This document shows, one piece after another, positions 1-11,900 of a DNA stretch of 64,000 nucleotides (positions within the stretch are counted from its first letter, which is position 1; the number at the start of each line of letters is the position of its first letter). Source of the stretch: Ursus arctos (Eukaryota > Chordata > Mammalia > Carnivora > Ursidae); the NCBI RefSeq assembly GCF_023065955.2, contig NW_026623067.1, forward strand, positions 59,156,444-59,220,443, in the 5' to 3' direction. A program made the translations under genes and the position numbers. The notes under the pieces were generated by a model. That model was not told where the DNA came from. It was given only the letters and a program-made list of their open reading frames with translations, and made no database searches.

Positions 1-548
1 ATTTAGTCTTATCTATGAACACTGTGCTTGTCCATTTAATTTGGTTTTTGTAACGTAACTTTTAAAATTTTTCTGGATGTACACAATGTCAACCTGCCCC
101 TCATTAGTGATTCATCATCACATTGCTACACCGTCTACTTACTAGTTTTTTACCTTGCAACTAATAAGCATCTGTGTGGAGACCCTTTAAAGACTATGCA
201 AATATGCTGCTCCTCCAGACACCCAATATTTAATGATCACAAGAGCTGCAAAATGACTCTCTTCCTACTCCAACCCTCCTCCTCAACATCTAGCAGTCGG
301 GAGTGGGTACTCCACTCTACGGGAGAACTCCCTCTTCTTCCCCATTTGTTTATCTATTACCAGTAGGGACTCATGAATCCCTACTTTGTCTCAATGGCCT
401 ATAATTACTAGACTTAAACACTATTCTAATTCATTCAGATATGGCCAGTAGAGCCTCTTCAAGTTGGTTCCTGTGTCCTTCTGACATTCCCCCACAATAT
501 AGAGCATTTCCTTCCTTTTTAACATACCATAATGTTCTAGTGCCTGTT
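1..548. other. GFM2 intron beyond exon 17, nothing recognised
   Basis: AT-rich single-copy-looking sequence. No GFM2 exon pattern, repeat or RNA gene seen on either strand. Confidence 0.6.
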
Positions 549-563
549 TATTCTTGATGAACT

Positions 564-765
564 TTTTTTTTTTTTTCAAGATTTTATTTATTTATTCTAC
601 AGAGATAGAGACAGCCAGCGAGAGAGGGAACACAAGCAGGGGGAGTGGGAGAGGAAGAAGCAGGCTCATAGCGGAGGAGCCTGATGTGGGGCTCGATCCC
701 AGAACGCCGGGATCACGCCCTGAGCCGAAGGCAGACGCTTAACCGCTGTGCCACCCAGGCGCCCC
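564..765 (-). mobile_element. Can-SINE, young subtype
   Basis: Poly-T, CAAGATTTTATTTATTTATT, body, end CAGGCGCCCC. Perfect 15-base target duplication TATTCTTGATGAACT at 549-563 and 766-780. Same strand as GFM2. Confidence 0.96.
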
Positions 766-780
766 TATTCTTGATGAACT

Positions 781-1448
781 CTTGTTCCTTACTAATACTT
801 TCTATCTCCTTTTATTTCTTCAAAAATATAGTTATTTTATATCCTGCATCCAGTAATTCCAATATCAGAAGCCTTTGCTGTTTTGACTGATGCTGTTTCT
901 ACTGCCTTTTTTGCTCGTTGTGCCTTTTCTCATGATTTTGTAACCTGAAAATATTTTTTGAATTGTGATTTAATACTCTTTTATCTATTGGACTTTCTTT
1001 GAGGAATGGGTTAAACATACATTTATCTAGAGGCCCCATGTTTTTTTTTTTTTTCCAGGGTCTTTGGAATACTATCAATTCATCAGCCCTTTATACTAAA
1101 TTCTTTGTTTGGAGTTTTTCTCCAAAAAACTGGTTCTTACGAATTTAGGTTAAAAACCCTATCAGAAGCCAATGGTTACAAATTCCTAAAATTTTGCCCC
1201 TTGCCCCCAGAGACAGACAAGTTTCCTTGTCGTCTTCTTTTCATGGAGAAGGCTTTCCCAGTTAATTATTTCCACGAGCATGTGACCCTCAAGTACTAGG
1301 TTAGAGGTAACTACCACAGATACCTCCAGAATAGCTAGCTGCTTTGGTGCTGACTTCTTTTCCGAGATTCTTGCTCCAGCTTTCTTTTTGACTGGAAATT
1401 TCCATATGTTCTAGCCAGCTCAGACATTAATTCAAAAGATGTTATTTA
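781..1448. other. GFM2 intron, nothing recognised
   Basis: Only a T-run at 1040-1054. No convincing frame. Confidence 0.6.
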
Positions 1449-1642
1449 GGGGTGCTGGGGTGGCTTAGCAGGTTAACCATTTGACTCTTGATTTCGGGTC
1501 AGATCATGATCTCAGGGTTGTGAGATCAAGCCCCGTGTTGGCCTCTGTGCTGAGCGTGGCGCCTGCTTAAGATTATTTCTCTCCCTCTCCCTCTACCCCA
1601 AGCCCCAGCTTGCACACGCTCTCTTTCTAAAAAAATAAAGAT
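1449..1642 (+). mobile_element. Can-SINE, older subtype
   Basis: GGGTGCTGGGGTGGCTTAGC head, TCTCTCCCTCTCCCTCTACC middle, end AAAAAAATAAAG. Diverged, no clear duplication. Confidence 0.85.
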
Positions 1643-1693
1643 CTGCATTTTCCCAGCATTTCAGTTTTTCCAGATAAAAAGTCCAAAACCAGA

Positions 1694-1900
1694 GGGGCGC
1701 CTGGGTGGCACAGCGGTTAAGCGTCTGCCTTCGGCTCAGGGCGTGATCCCTGCGTTGTGGGATCGAGCCCCACATCAGGCTCCTCCGCTATGAGCCTGCT
1801 TCTTCCTCTCCCACTCCCCCTGCTTGTGTTCCCTCTCTCGCTGGCTGTCTCTATCTCTGTCAAATAAATAAATAAAATCTTAAAAAAAAAAAAAAAAAAA
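1694..1900 (+). mobile_element. Can-SINE, young subtype
   Basis: GGGGCGCCTGGGTGGCACAG head, AAATAAATAAATAAAATCTT and a long A-run. Perfect target duplication GTCCAAAACCAGA at 1681-1693 and 1901-1913. Confidence 0.96.
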
Positions 1901-1913
1901 GTCCAAAACCAGA

Positions 1914-2503
1914 AATCCTCATATCACTTGCTCCTACATTCTGCTTGTTCAATTTTACAAGTTTTACTGAAAAGTAACCACCTGGCCTTTTTTATAAATC
2001 ATTGAGTTACATCTGGTTATCCTTAACATCTTTTCTCTATGATTTTTTCTGAAATCTCTCCATGTTTACTCCTTGTGGAAAAGAAGTGATTGTCATGTTC
2101 CTGTGCTTAAGAAAACGAAACTGAAACTATCATATATAGAAAAAGCATGAATTCTTAAATTTTGGGACAGAAACATAAAAACTGTACTTTCCCAAGAACA
2201 TCATCAGCATAACATTATCATATTATTAAATAGATGAAATTATTTTCCACTCACTTTATAGAGTAAAAATAACACATGAACTTCAAATTCTTATACTCAT
2301 TCTGGTAGTGAGGATTAGTATGAGCCACATACACCAAGCACTTTTTCTACCCCATGACCACCACTGAAAAGCATATTTGTTTGGTAAGGCTCATTGTTTG
2401 CTTGATGTAATGAGTGGTAAAAGGAGAGCTGGGTTAAAACAGAACAGAACCAAATCCTGGGGAAAAAAAAAAAAAAAGAAAACACACACATAAAACTTAT
2501 GCC
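1914..2503. other. GFM2 intron, nothing recognised
   Basis: Plain AT-rich sequence with an A-run at 2463-2477. Confidence 0.6.
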
Positions 2504-2712
2504 TGGGGCTCCTGGGTGGCTCAGCTGATTAAGCATCTGCCTCTGGCTCAGGTCAGGTCCTGGGATTGAGCCTGAGGGCCACCCACCCCTCCTAGTCGGG
2601 CTCCCTGCTCAGTGGGAAGCCTGCTTCTCCCTCTCCGTGTCTCTCTCCGTGGTTGTGCTTGCTCTCCCTGTCAAATAAATAAAATCTTAAAAAACAAAAA
2701 CAAAAAAAACCC
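2504..2712 (+). mobile_element. Can-SINE
   Basis: GGGGCTCCTGGGTGGCTCAG head and a CAAATAAATAAAATCTT tail followed by mixed A/C. It ends about 110 bases from GFM2 exon 17. Confidence 0.9.
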
Positions 2713-2820
2713 CTATGCCCACTGATGGAAGATACTAGGGACTATGAACCCTGCTTTCAGAAAACAGATCCTGGAGAGAAAGAAACAAAAACAGCAAATT
2801 CTAAATGGTTTATGTTTTAC

Positions 2821-2959
2821 CTGTAGCATGAACTGCATTTAGGATGGTCTCTCGGTATGCCACCTGGAGAGGCCCTAGATAGGTTTCCAGTCCATATTCC
2901 CTCTTGATTCGGTCATGAATAATCTCAATATGTAACTCCCCCATACCACAGAGGACGGT
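2821..2959 (-). CDS. GFM2: GFM2 exon 17 (domain III into IV), last in window
   Basis: 139 nt, acceptor ctcttttaacgag, donor gtaaaa. It codes [20 protein letters not shown] then [28 protein letters not shown] is the domain III signature. It ends after one base of the next codon, so transcription and coding continue left of the window. I found no further exon in 1-2820. Confidence 0.95.
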
Positions 2960-5900
2960 CTCGTTAAAAGAGGAAGAAAATAAAACGAAGATAAAAAAAA
3001 ATGATGTTTATCACAAAATACTATATAAAAGTATGATATCAATGTTATTTTTCATTCATTACAAACCAAGTTTCTTTGCTAATTTCTTTTGGCACCTCCT
3101 CAAAACAGTTTTTAACTTTTCTGAGCGGGTAAGTCAATTAAAAGTGAATTGCTTGGGCACCTCGGTGGCTTAGATGGTTAAGCGTCTGCTTTCTGTTCAG
3201 GTCATGATCTCAGGGTCCTGAGATCAATGTCCATGTCAGGCTTCCAGCTCATCGGGGAGTCTGCTTCTCCCTCTCCCTCTGACTCCCCCCCTACTTGTGT
3301 GCTGTTTCTCTCTCAAATCAATAAACAAAAAAACCCAAAAATAAAAAATATTTTTTTAAAAAGTGAATTGCTGGAGCACCTGATTGGCTTAGTTACTAGA
3401 ACATGCAACTCTTGATCTCAGGGTGTGAGTTCAAGCCCCACATTGGGCATAAAGCTCAGATAAAAAGAAAAAAAAATGTTTTTAATTTAAAAAGTAAATT
3501 GCCAGGCTATTCTGTCCTTATTATGAGATAGTTTAATCAGGCAGGTAGCACCTGGCTAGTACTATACTTCCCAACCATATAGCTTAGTTCTGGTCAATGG
3601 AACAGGAATGTAACGGATGCTGGCAACTTCTGGGTTATACCTTTAAAAAAAGAATAAAGCTGTTCTCTTACTGAAGGTGTAGCAAACGGTCTTGAAACAT
3701 GCAGATGAGGGAAACATCTTGTTAACTGGGGGGTGAAGAGGATAACCTTTTCCGAAACATTCCCAACCACACTGGTATTTTCCACTCATCCTGGAGACCT
3801 TATAGTTTTGTGAGTAGTCAAATCTTTCAGACTAGTTTGGACCTTTATTCAACAAAGAAACTGACTTTTATCTTCTTCGAACTGGTGTTATTTAGGGCCT
3901 TTGTTAGAGCAAGCAAAATTTGTATCAAAACCAAGCAAGACAGGCTTTTTATTTTTTTAAAAGATTTTTATTTATTTATTTGAGAGGGAGAGCACGAGCA
4001 GAGGGAAGAGGGAGAGCGAGAAGCAGGCTCTCTGCTGAGCAGGGAGCCCAAAGCAGGGTAGGGGGTGGAGGGTAGGGGGCCCGATCCTCGGACCCTGGGA
4101 TCATGACCTAAGCTGAAGGCAGACACTTAACCAATTGAGGTGCCCAATGCATGCTCTTTAGAAAATTTCTGTAGAACAATGGTTGTTATTCTTTAAGAAG
4201 GTCTTTGTGTATGAGAAAAAGTACAGTGCAAGGAATCCATACTTGCTCAATCTTATTCATATGCCACCTATGTAGTGAAGAATTAACCTCACCCAAAGAG
4301 AGATATGGCCCTTGTCTTTAGCTACTGGTATGTTATCTTTAGGGCAGGATGCTGCCTGGCAAAGTATCTGTTTGTCTGGGGGCTTTGTCCACCAGATTGT
4401 GTAATGATGTGATTTATGATGTGGGCTTTGGAATTGCCCTATCAGTTCCAACCTGGAGAGTAAAGGTAGCAGCCTCAACTTATAGGAGGTACTAGAAACT
4501 AAATGTCAACCACATAAGCAGTATGTGATCCAGCCTTAATAAAAACTCTGACCAGGGCTGGGGTGAGCCTCTCTGGTTGGCAATACTCTTTATCAAAAGG
4601 CTTAACACATCCCTTTAAGATGAAGGAAGACAGGCGTTTAGAACTCCCCCAGATTCTGCCCTATTTGTCTCTTCCTTTGGCTGGCTCTAATTTTATCCCT
4701 TCACTATAAGAGAATTATAAATGTAAGGAACAACAAAAAGGATTATTTTGTGTACAATTGCTGTACTTTAATATAAAGTTAAAGAAGTGGATTATTTGGG
4801 AAAAACAAGTTGTAGAACAATACAAATAGAATGACTCGTTATAATCTATATCTGTGTGTGTGTATGTGTGTGTGTGTGTGTGTAAGAAATATACTGTGAT
4901 TTATAACACAGCATAACAGAAGACATTTGGTAGTGTGAAACGTTATTCACATTTTCAGTTGTTACCTGCGTAAAATAGAATGGACAAAAAGGGAAACTTT
5001 AATTTTGTACTTTGTGGGGCATCTTGGTGGCTAGTCAGCTGAGTGTCTGCCTTCAGCTCCGGTCATGATCACAGGGTCCTGGGACTGAGCCCTACATCGG
5101 GCTCCCAGCTAAGCAGGAGCCTGCTTCTCCCTCTTCCCCACCCCTGCTGGTGCTCTCTCTCCTGGTCTCTCTCAAATAAAATCTTAAAAAAAAATTTAGG
5201 ACTTTGTACCCTTGTGTGTTGCTATTTAAAACAAACATGTATTGGCATTTTTTTAAATGAAGGGGTTTTTTTTTTTAAATAAAAAGTTTAACTGCTTGTT
5301 GTATCTTTCAGCATTAATTAAATTACTACCTCATTTAGCTGGAATTTGGGAAATAAAATACATCCTGTTTTAAAGATTAACTAAATCAGTTTATCCTTAA
5401 AGACAAATTTATGATCTTTTAAAGGAACTTTTTCTAAAATCTTGAACTTTACCTGCCTTCCTAAGAAGACGCAGATGGAACGTGTGTTCTTCTACTGTAA
5501 TGTAATATACACGAACTTCTGACCACCTATGTTAGCTCCACTTCCTCCCACGGTGTTAGGACGTAAGCAGTCACTTCTCCCCCACCTTAGGTGAGTTACT
5601 GACATTAAAAGCACCTTTGCACCCTCCCTTTAGTATGCTGAGTCTATAAACCTTAGCGTTAGAGGGTCAAGACTTTGTCTTAGGGCTGAACCTTATTTCA
5701 AAATTTCGCAAAAGGCTGTCTTCTGGAAAGCTGAAATGATAGAGTGCTTTAGGTAAGTGAGGTATAATTAATTATACCGAGAAACTAATAGCTTGACAGT
5801 CAACATGATAATCAGAAATTTCTATCATGAGAGAACCAAAAGAGAAAGTTTTTTCTTTCAGGGGCATGAACCAATCATGTTTTAGATATATGCATTTAAA

Positions 5901-8900
5901 TACACATACTATTATTTGAAAGATTTCTGGGATTAAATAATAAAATGCATACCTGTCCAGAATCAGGATCCAGCTTCACTTTCAAACTGGGATCTTCACG
6001 CTGAAGGCATTTCAGTGCATAATCCAAATCTAAGGGATAAACAGTAACTGTTATTTTTACATTTCATTTTTTAGATAATGTGACATATGTTCAAATGGGG
6101 AAAAAAATGAACAAGCAAACAAATTTTGAAAAAGAACATTTCAAACAGCTATAAATGGTTTGTAGAGAATAAAAGAAGATGGTAAGATAGTGATAGGAGT
6201 AACGTTATCTGAGACTGAATGATCTGGGAAGGCCTCTCCAAGACAATTTAGATGAAGACACAGAAAAGAATGGCTTGCATGCAAAATCCCGAAGAAAAAG
6301 AATTCCAGACACAGGAAATGGCTGTGCAAGGAATGGTTTTGCTAATGGAAAAATAACAAGATGGCCAGGGTAGCTGGATATTAGGGGGCAAAAGGGAGAG
6401 TAGCATCAGATGAGGAGGCGAAGGTGTGGCAGGAATCACATCATGTAAGGTTTTGTAAGCCAGGGTGAAGAGTCTGGATCTCCACTGGGAAGCCACTGAA
6501 GGGTTTTAACTGGGACAATAACCACCTGATTATGTTTCACAAAAATCAATCTAGGAGCTGACAAAAAAGTAAAATGCCTTCAGAAACAGAAGCGATAATG
6601 AGAAACTGGCAAAAGGCAACTAAATTACATCATGAATAAAGAGATGCTAAAACGATCACTCTATGATGAATTATCACACCTGAAGAGAAAGAATATATTA
6701 ATTATAAACGTTAAATATAGCCTCTTAAGTCAAGTGACACTTTAATACAATCAACTGTTCAGTGTATTCTCCCTCTCTACAAAAGATGTTAGAAGTTTCA
6801 CAGACAGAAAGTGTGGCTCAAGAAAAGAGCTGAGCAATGGATTAATGAACCAACCTTATCAGTCACACAGTTAAAGCGGTCTTAGGGATATAAATTTCTA
6901 GACATGCACTGTCCAAGTAGTAGTCATGAGCCATCTCATCAGGATATTACTAGTCTAAACTGATGTGTGCTCTAGGTATAAAATACACACTAGATTTCAA
7001 AGACTTAATGTGAAAAAAAGTAAAATATCTCATTAATTTTTTATATTGATTATATGCTGAAATGGTACTATTTTTGATATACTAGGTTAAGTAAAATGTA
7101 CCATCAAAATTAATTTTGCCAGTTTACTTTTTTTTAATGTGGCTCTAATTTTAGGTTACAGTGGATGTTGTGTTTCCACTGCACAGTGCTCTTCTAGACT
7201 CCTGATATCCCAAAGCTGGGATCAAGGATCAGCAACACTGGCAACACCTGGAGCCTATTAGAAATACAAAATCTCACATTCCAGACTGAATCCGAGTCTG
7301 CACTTAACAAGAATTCCAAGAGATGTATTATACACATTGAGGCTAAGGGGCATTATTTTAAATAATATCTTATTTTCAGACTTTCAAAGAAAGAAATAAT
7401 ACGACGCTAGGGCTTTTGGAATGAAAACATAGTAACTTTACTGCATATAAACAAATTCACTCAAAAATATTTATAAAGAATATTTATAAGTCTATCTTTC
7501 AGGAGTTTATTGGGTGTCACGTGCTAAAATAGGAGGACTACGGGGTAAATACAATGAAGGCCAGAAAAAAGAATATGTAGATCTGTGTGAAAGAATTCCA
7601 AGGGAGACTCTAGGAAGTCCCCTCCCCTGCGCGGCTTAGGACCTCTAAGCTAATGCCCATTAATCAGACTTACTTCGGACACTACACTTTTTCTCCTCAA
7701 GCAGTTAAAAGCTGAGGCTTTTTTAGATTTAAAATTGGCTGGTGCAACTTAACGGCAGTCCCACACTTTGAATTCACATACTCACACCATGTTTGAAATG
7801 ACTTTCAAATGTATTTTTAAAAACTCCGACTATGTTGTTCGAGCAGCCCCTGCTCTACAGTACCTGACTACACCTGATATGACTAGCATGGGTGAACTCT
7901 GATGTAACTGCGCAGCCCAACCCTCCGCTGCAGTCAAGACTACACTTAGCTGGCCTCAGGGCATTTTAAGCTGAGAAGAAAACTGCTTCCGCACTCGTTG
8001 TCACTTAATCGCTGTTCCTTTACCAACTGGACAAGCACAGACCTAGCTCCCTTCAGTATTTGCAGGCTCTCTTAGAACAGTACTCAGAGTTCTTTTGTGT
8101 GAACTCCAGCTAGACTGGCTAGGGATCTTTCCCTTTTTTACCCCCTCAGTACTCAAGACGACATGGGGAGGCATTAAATGGCTGCTTTCATTTTTTCATC
8201 ATCTGTAAGTCCAAATTGTTTTCAAGGGGCAAAAATGGCTTCTGATACCATCTGTAGAACTAGGTTTGTCCTTCAAAAATTTAATATAGGAAATCAGTGA
8301 GAGCCTCAAAAAGAAATGATGCTTAAGATGAGATTTTCTAAAGAAAGAGTAAACATTTTCCAGGTGGACAAGGTCAGGGCATGCCATCATAACATAAGAC
8401 AGAACAAATTAAAAGAAACAGCAATGCAAAAAGAGCATGGTATTTTCAGGAAATTGGAACGAGTTTATTATGTTAAGTATAAGGTGAGAGTATTCTATTT
8501 TATTTTTGTTTGGTGAAAGAAGAGGGTTCAGAATGAAGGAGGAAGTTTCAAGAAATGAGGCCAGGAAGAAGACTGGTATCAGAGACTGCTAGTGGTCTTC
8601 CGCTCTATTCTGCTGCTGCCTATCTAAAAGACTGCATCTATCAGACTCCCTTGCAACTGAGTGGCCATATGTCTAAGTGATAGCCAATGACACAGAAGAA
8701 ATTTTAAAAGGGAAAGGGACACATCTTCCTCTTCCTTACTTCATTCCTCTGTCAGGAACTCTACTGTGATGCCAAAGGCCCTAGCAGCAATTGTGCTAAT
8801 AACTAAGGATAGGAGCTATGCACTCAGAGAGTCAGGGCAGAAAAACTGGAGGCTGGGTGCCTGATGACATCACCCTCTAAGCCCTGGGCTACCGACTCCA

Positions 8901-11900
8901 GACATATTTTACAAGGGAAAGAAATAAACTTTTGTCATTAAAACAACTGTTATTTGAGGGGGCTTCTGTAATATGTAACCAAAGCTAACTGGAAATAATA
9001 CAGCTGAAATCATGATATTTATATAGCACATTAAGGAGTCTGGGCTTGTGCTGTAAGTAATGAGAAGGCACTAAAGATATCTGAGTAAACAGGCTAAAGA
9101 ACGAAGCTCACAACGCTCAAAAACGTCAAACAACATTAACTATAGTATGTAAGTAACTTCACTGAGTTCTAAAGGATGAGCTAGAAAACAAGGAAAAGGA
9201 GCATTTTATAAATGGTGATGAGAAAATGAATGAGTTATGAATTGGTAACTATCTAATCAATTATTGGAACTGGAAGGGCAGTCCTGACACGAGTTACTTA
9301 GAATGACACAGACAGCACCACAAGAACAAGAGTAAGGAAGACTATGATATGCAAAAAATGGCTAAGATCTAAGAAAAGAATAAATAAAAGGAGTTTGTAA
9401 AAATCAAAACATCTTAAATAAAAAACGAGACTAATCACAATACCCATAAATTCTGATAAAACTGAACTCGAATCACGTAGGAAATCTTTTGAGAGTATAA
9501 TGTAAATATTTCTATCTACATCATGAGAGCACTAATTAATTAATACACTAAAACTATTTGTACCTGGCTGCCTAGCCACTGAAGGGGGCTCTATGGTACA
9601 GAAGAAAACAGGTTCTGGAATCTCCACTCCAGCCAATAAAAGTCTCTCTGCTTCATTGTTTTGTCTATGCTTCTTTTCTCCTTCCCTTTCGGCTCGACGA
9701 GCTGCAGCTAATGCACTGGACTTGGACGAGACAATGGTGTCTCCAGTGGCAGTCTGTAAGCAAACAAGATGCTTTGGAACAAAACAGGCTCTTGACAAGC
9801 ACTCAGCTTCCACCAAGATCCACCAAATAGGAAAAATTTTCATGTGACACTTCCAACAGAACTTAAAACCGAGACAAATTCATAAAGCTCATTATAACTT
9901 CACAGAGGTAAAGCTAATTTAACTTGTGTAAGAATTCCAAAATACTGTTATAAAATCCTAACAATAAAATACACACTCTCACATACACACTACACATCCA
10001 AAATTTATCTGGTTAAACAAATGTACCTTCCTAAATTTTCAATCGTGTCAAACTAGGTTAATTCTACTAGAAGTCCATTATAGAGTTTTACCACCAGTAA
10101 AAATTTATTACTGTTTTACAAAAAAAAATCCTCTACTAACTAAAATAAACAATTAACTAGAATCTCTAGACTATGCAAAATTGATAGCTTCCTTATAGAC
10201 GCCAGTTCATTTTTTAACTGTAATTTCACTTTTAAACTTAAATATTACAAAGTTCTGTGCCAGCTTCCTTCTCTGTAAAGATATTCCTACTGAAGCAATA
10301 TTTCAAATGTACTTCTGTAATTCCTTCCAATACGTACGTGGAGCTCATGCCTTCGGGAGGACAGAGGACATTTTCAATGCTAGAAGTTCAATATTTGGAC
10401 TGTGGAAATTTTATTAAATAAAATCTTTTTAATAAGTAATATATTTGAGAGCAAGAGAGCATAAGCAGGAGGCAGAGAGAAAAGCAGACTCCCTGCTGAG
10501 TAGGGAGCCCAATGTGGGGCTCAATCCCAGGAGCCTGGGATCGTGATCAGAGCCAAAGGCAGACGCTTAACCGACTGAGCCACCCAGATGCCCTGACTGT
10601 GGAAATTTTATACTAACGGATCCTGAATCCTGCAATTAACCATAAAGAGTTTTAAAAAATGTTCATAGTAACAATGGTTATCCTAAATGCCAAATATACC
10701 AAAGTTTAATGAGAAAATGTATTCAATTTAATCCATATATAAATGAAATGTCCTTATAGCTCTAACCTAGCAAAAACACACACGGCATCAACTATTTTCA
10801 TCCATTCAACTGACAGAAGTTATGAACCACCTACTATGTGTGAGGCACTGATCTAGGAACTAAAGAGACAGAACAAAAGAAACTAAAATCCTTGCCCTCG
10901 TGGAGCCTTTATTGGCAAAATATCTTCAGTTACTATCTGGACTGTCATAAGGTTAAACTGTCAGCAGTGACTGAAATAGGAAAAAACCTCAATAACAAAA
11001 TATTTATTAAACTTAAAACAAAGGTATGTATCCATGAATAGAATATACTTACTCTTCTACCTGAATTTGAACTTCACATGAATATAATCCATACTGTTCA
11101 TAGTCTTCTGTAATTTTCTTTCTTTCTACTATGAGATTCAACCATGTTGATGAATATGCTACAATATTCTTTATCCCGCTATTGATGGCTCTTTGGATTA
11201 TTTGTGGGTTTTTGCTACTGCAAAATATCTGCTTCTAATTAAACATTTAAGCTATTATTTTCTCAAGAAACCATCTGGTCACTTACATGTTTAAGGCCAA
11301 CAGTCAAAGCAATGTTACCAGCAGTCAGGGAAGGGATTTCTATATGTTGGTCAGCAAATGGCAAAAGAAGACGACTTATTCTCTCCCTGTAAAAACCATG
11401 ATTTGTATTAGTAAAAGAATTTTTAAAGAAATGAGTGCAGTTTTAGAAAATAACCTAAGCTTCTACTTACGTGCAGTTTCCATTAATATTATAAATGGCC
11501 GACTGGGGTTTTATTATGCCTGAGTAAATGCGCAGAAACACCAGTGGTCCCCGCTGCTTGTCATGAAGAACTTTAAATGCCAGGGCACATAAGTCATCCT
11601 TATACCACTGCCTACAAATTGAGACATTCCAGAAAAGCCTTTAAAATATACTTCCCATGTATCTATACAGATCAGAATCATTCTACAAACTTAACCTTAA
11701 CGTCCTCCCTCGTATCTTCTAGTTTAGCTACTCAGACTGATTAAATAATGTCCGTACTAATCACCTCCCTTCCTCCACTCGACTGAATTATTTAGTGGAG
11801 ATCTTATCATTGATTCTTCAAAACTAGAAATAATGGATTCTCTCCCAAATATTACCTCTACTTGCAAGTAATTATACTACATAGAGTTCATTCCTAAGAA

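Noticed and set aside
684..742. Recurring peptide [20 protein letters not shown] seen at several sites
   Set aside because: It is the translated body of the Can-SINE, repeated wherever a SINE occurs, not a protein family.
6141..6496. Minus frames of 62-82 codons
   Set aside because: Within an ancient L2-like repeat, with no coding signature.
9593..9847. 84-codon plus-strand frame
   Set aside because: It is the antisense shadow of GFM2 exon 15.
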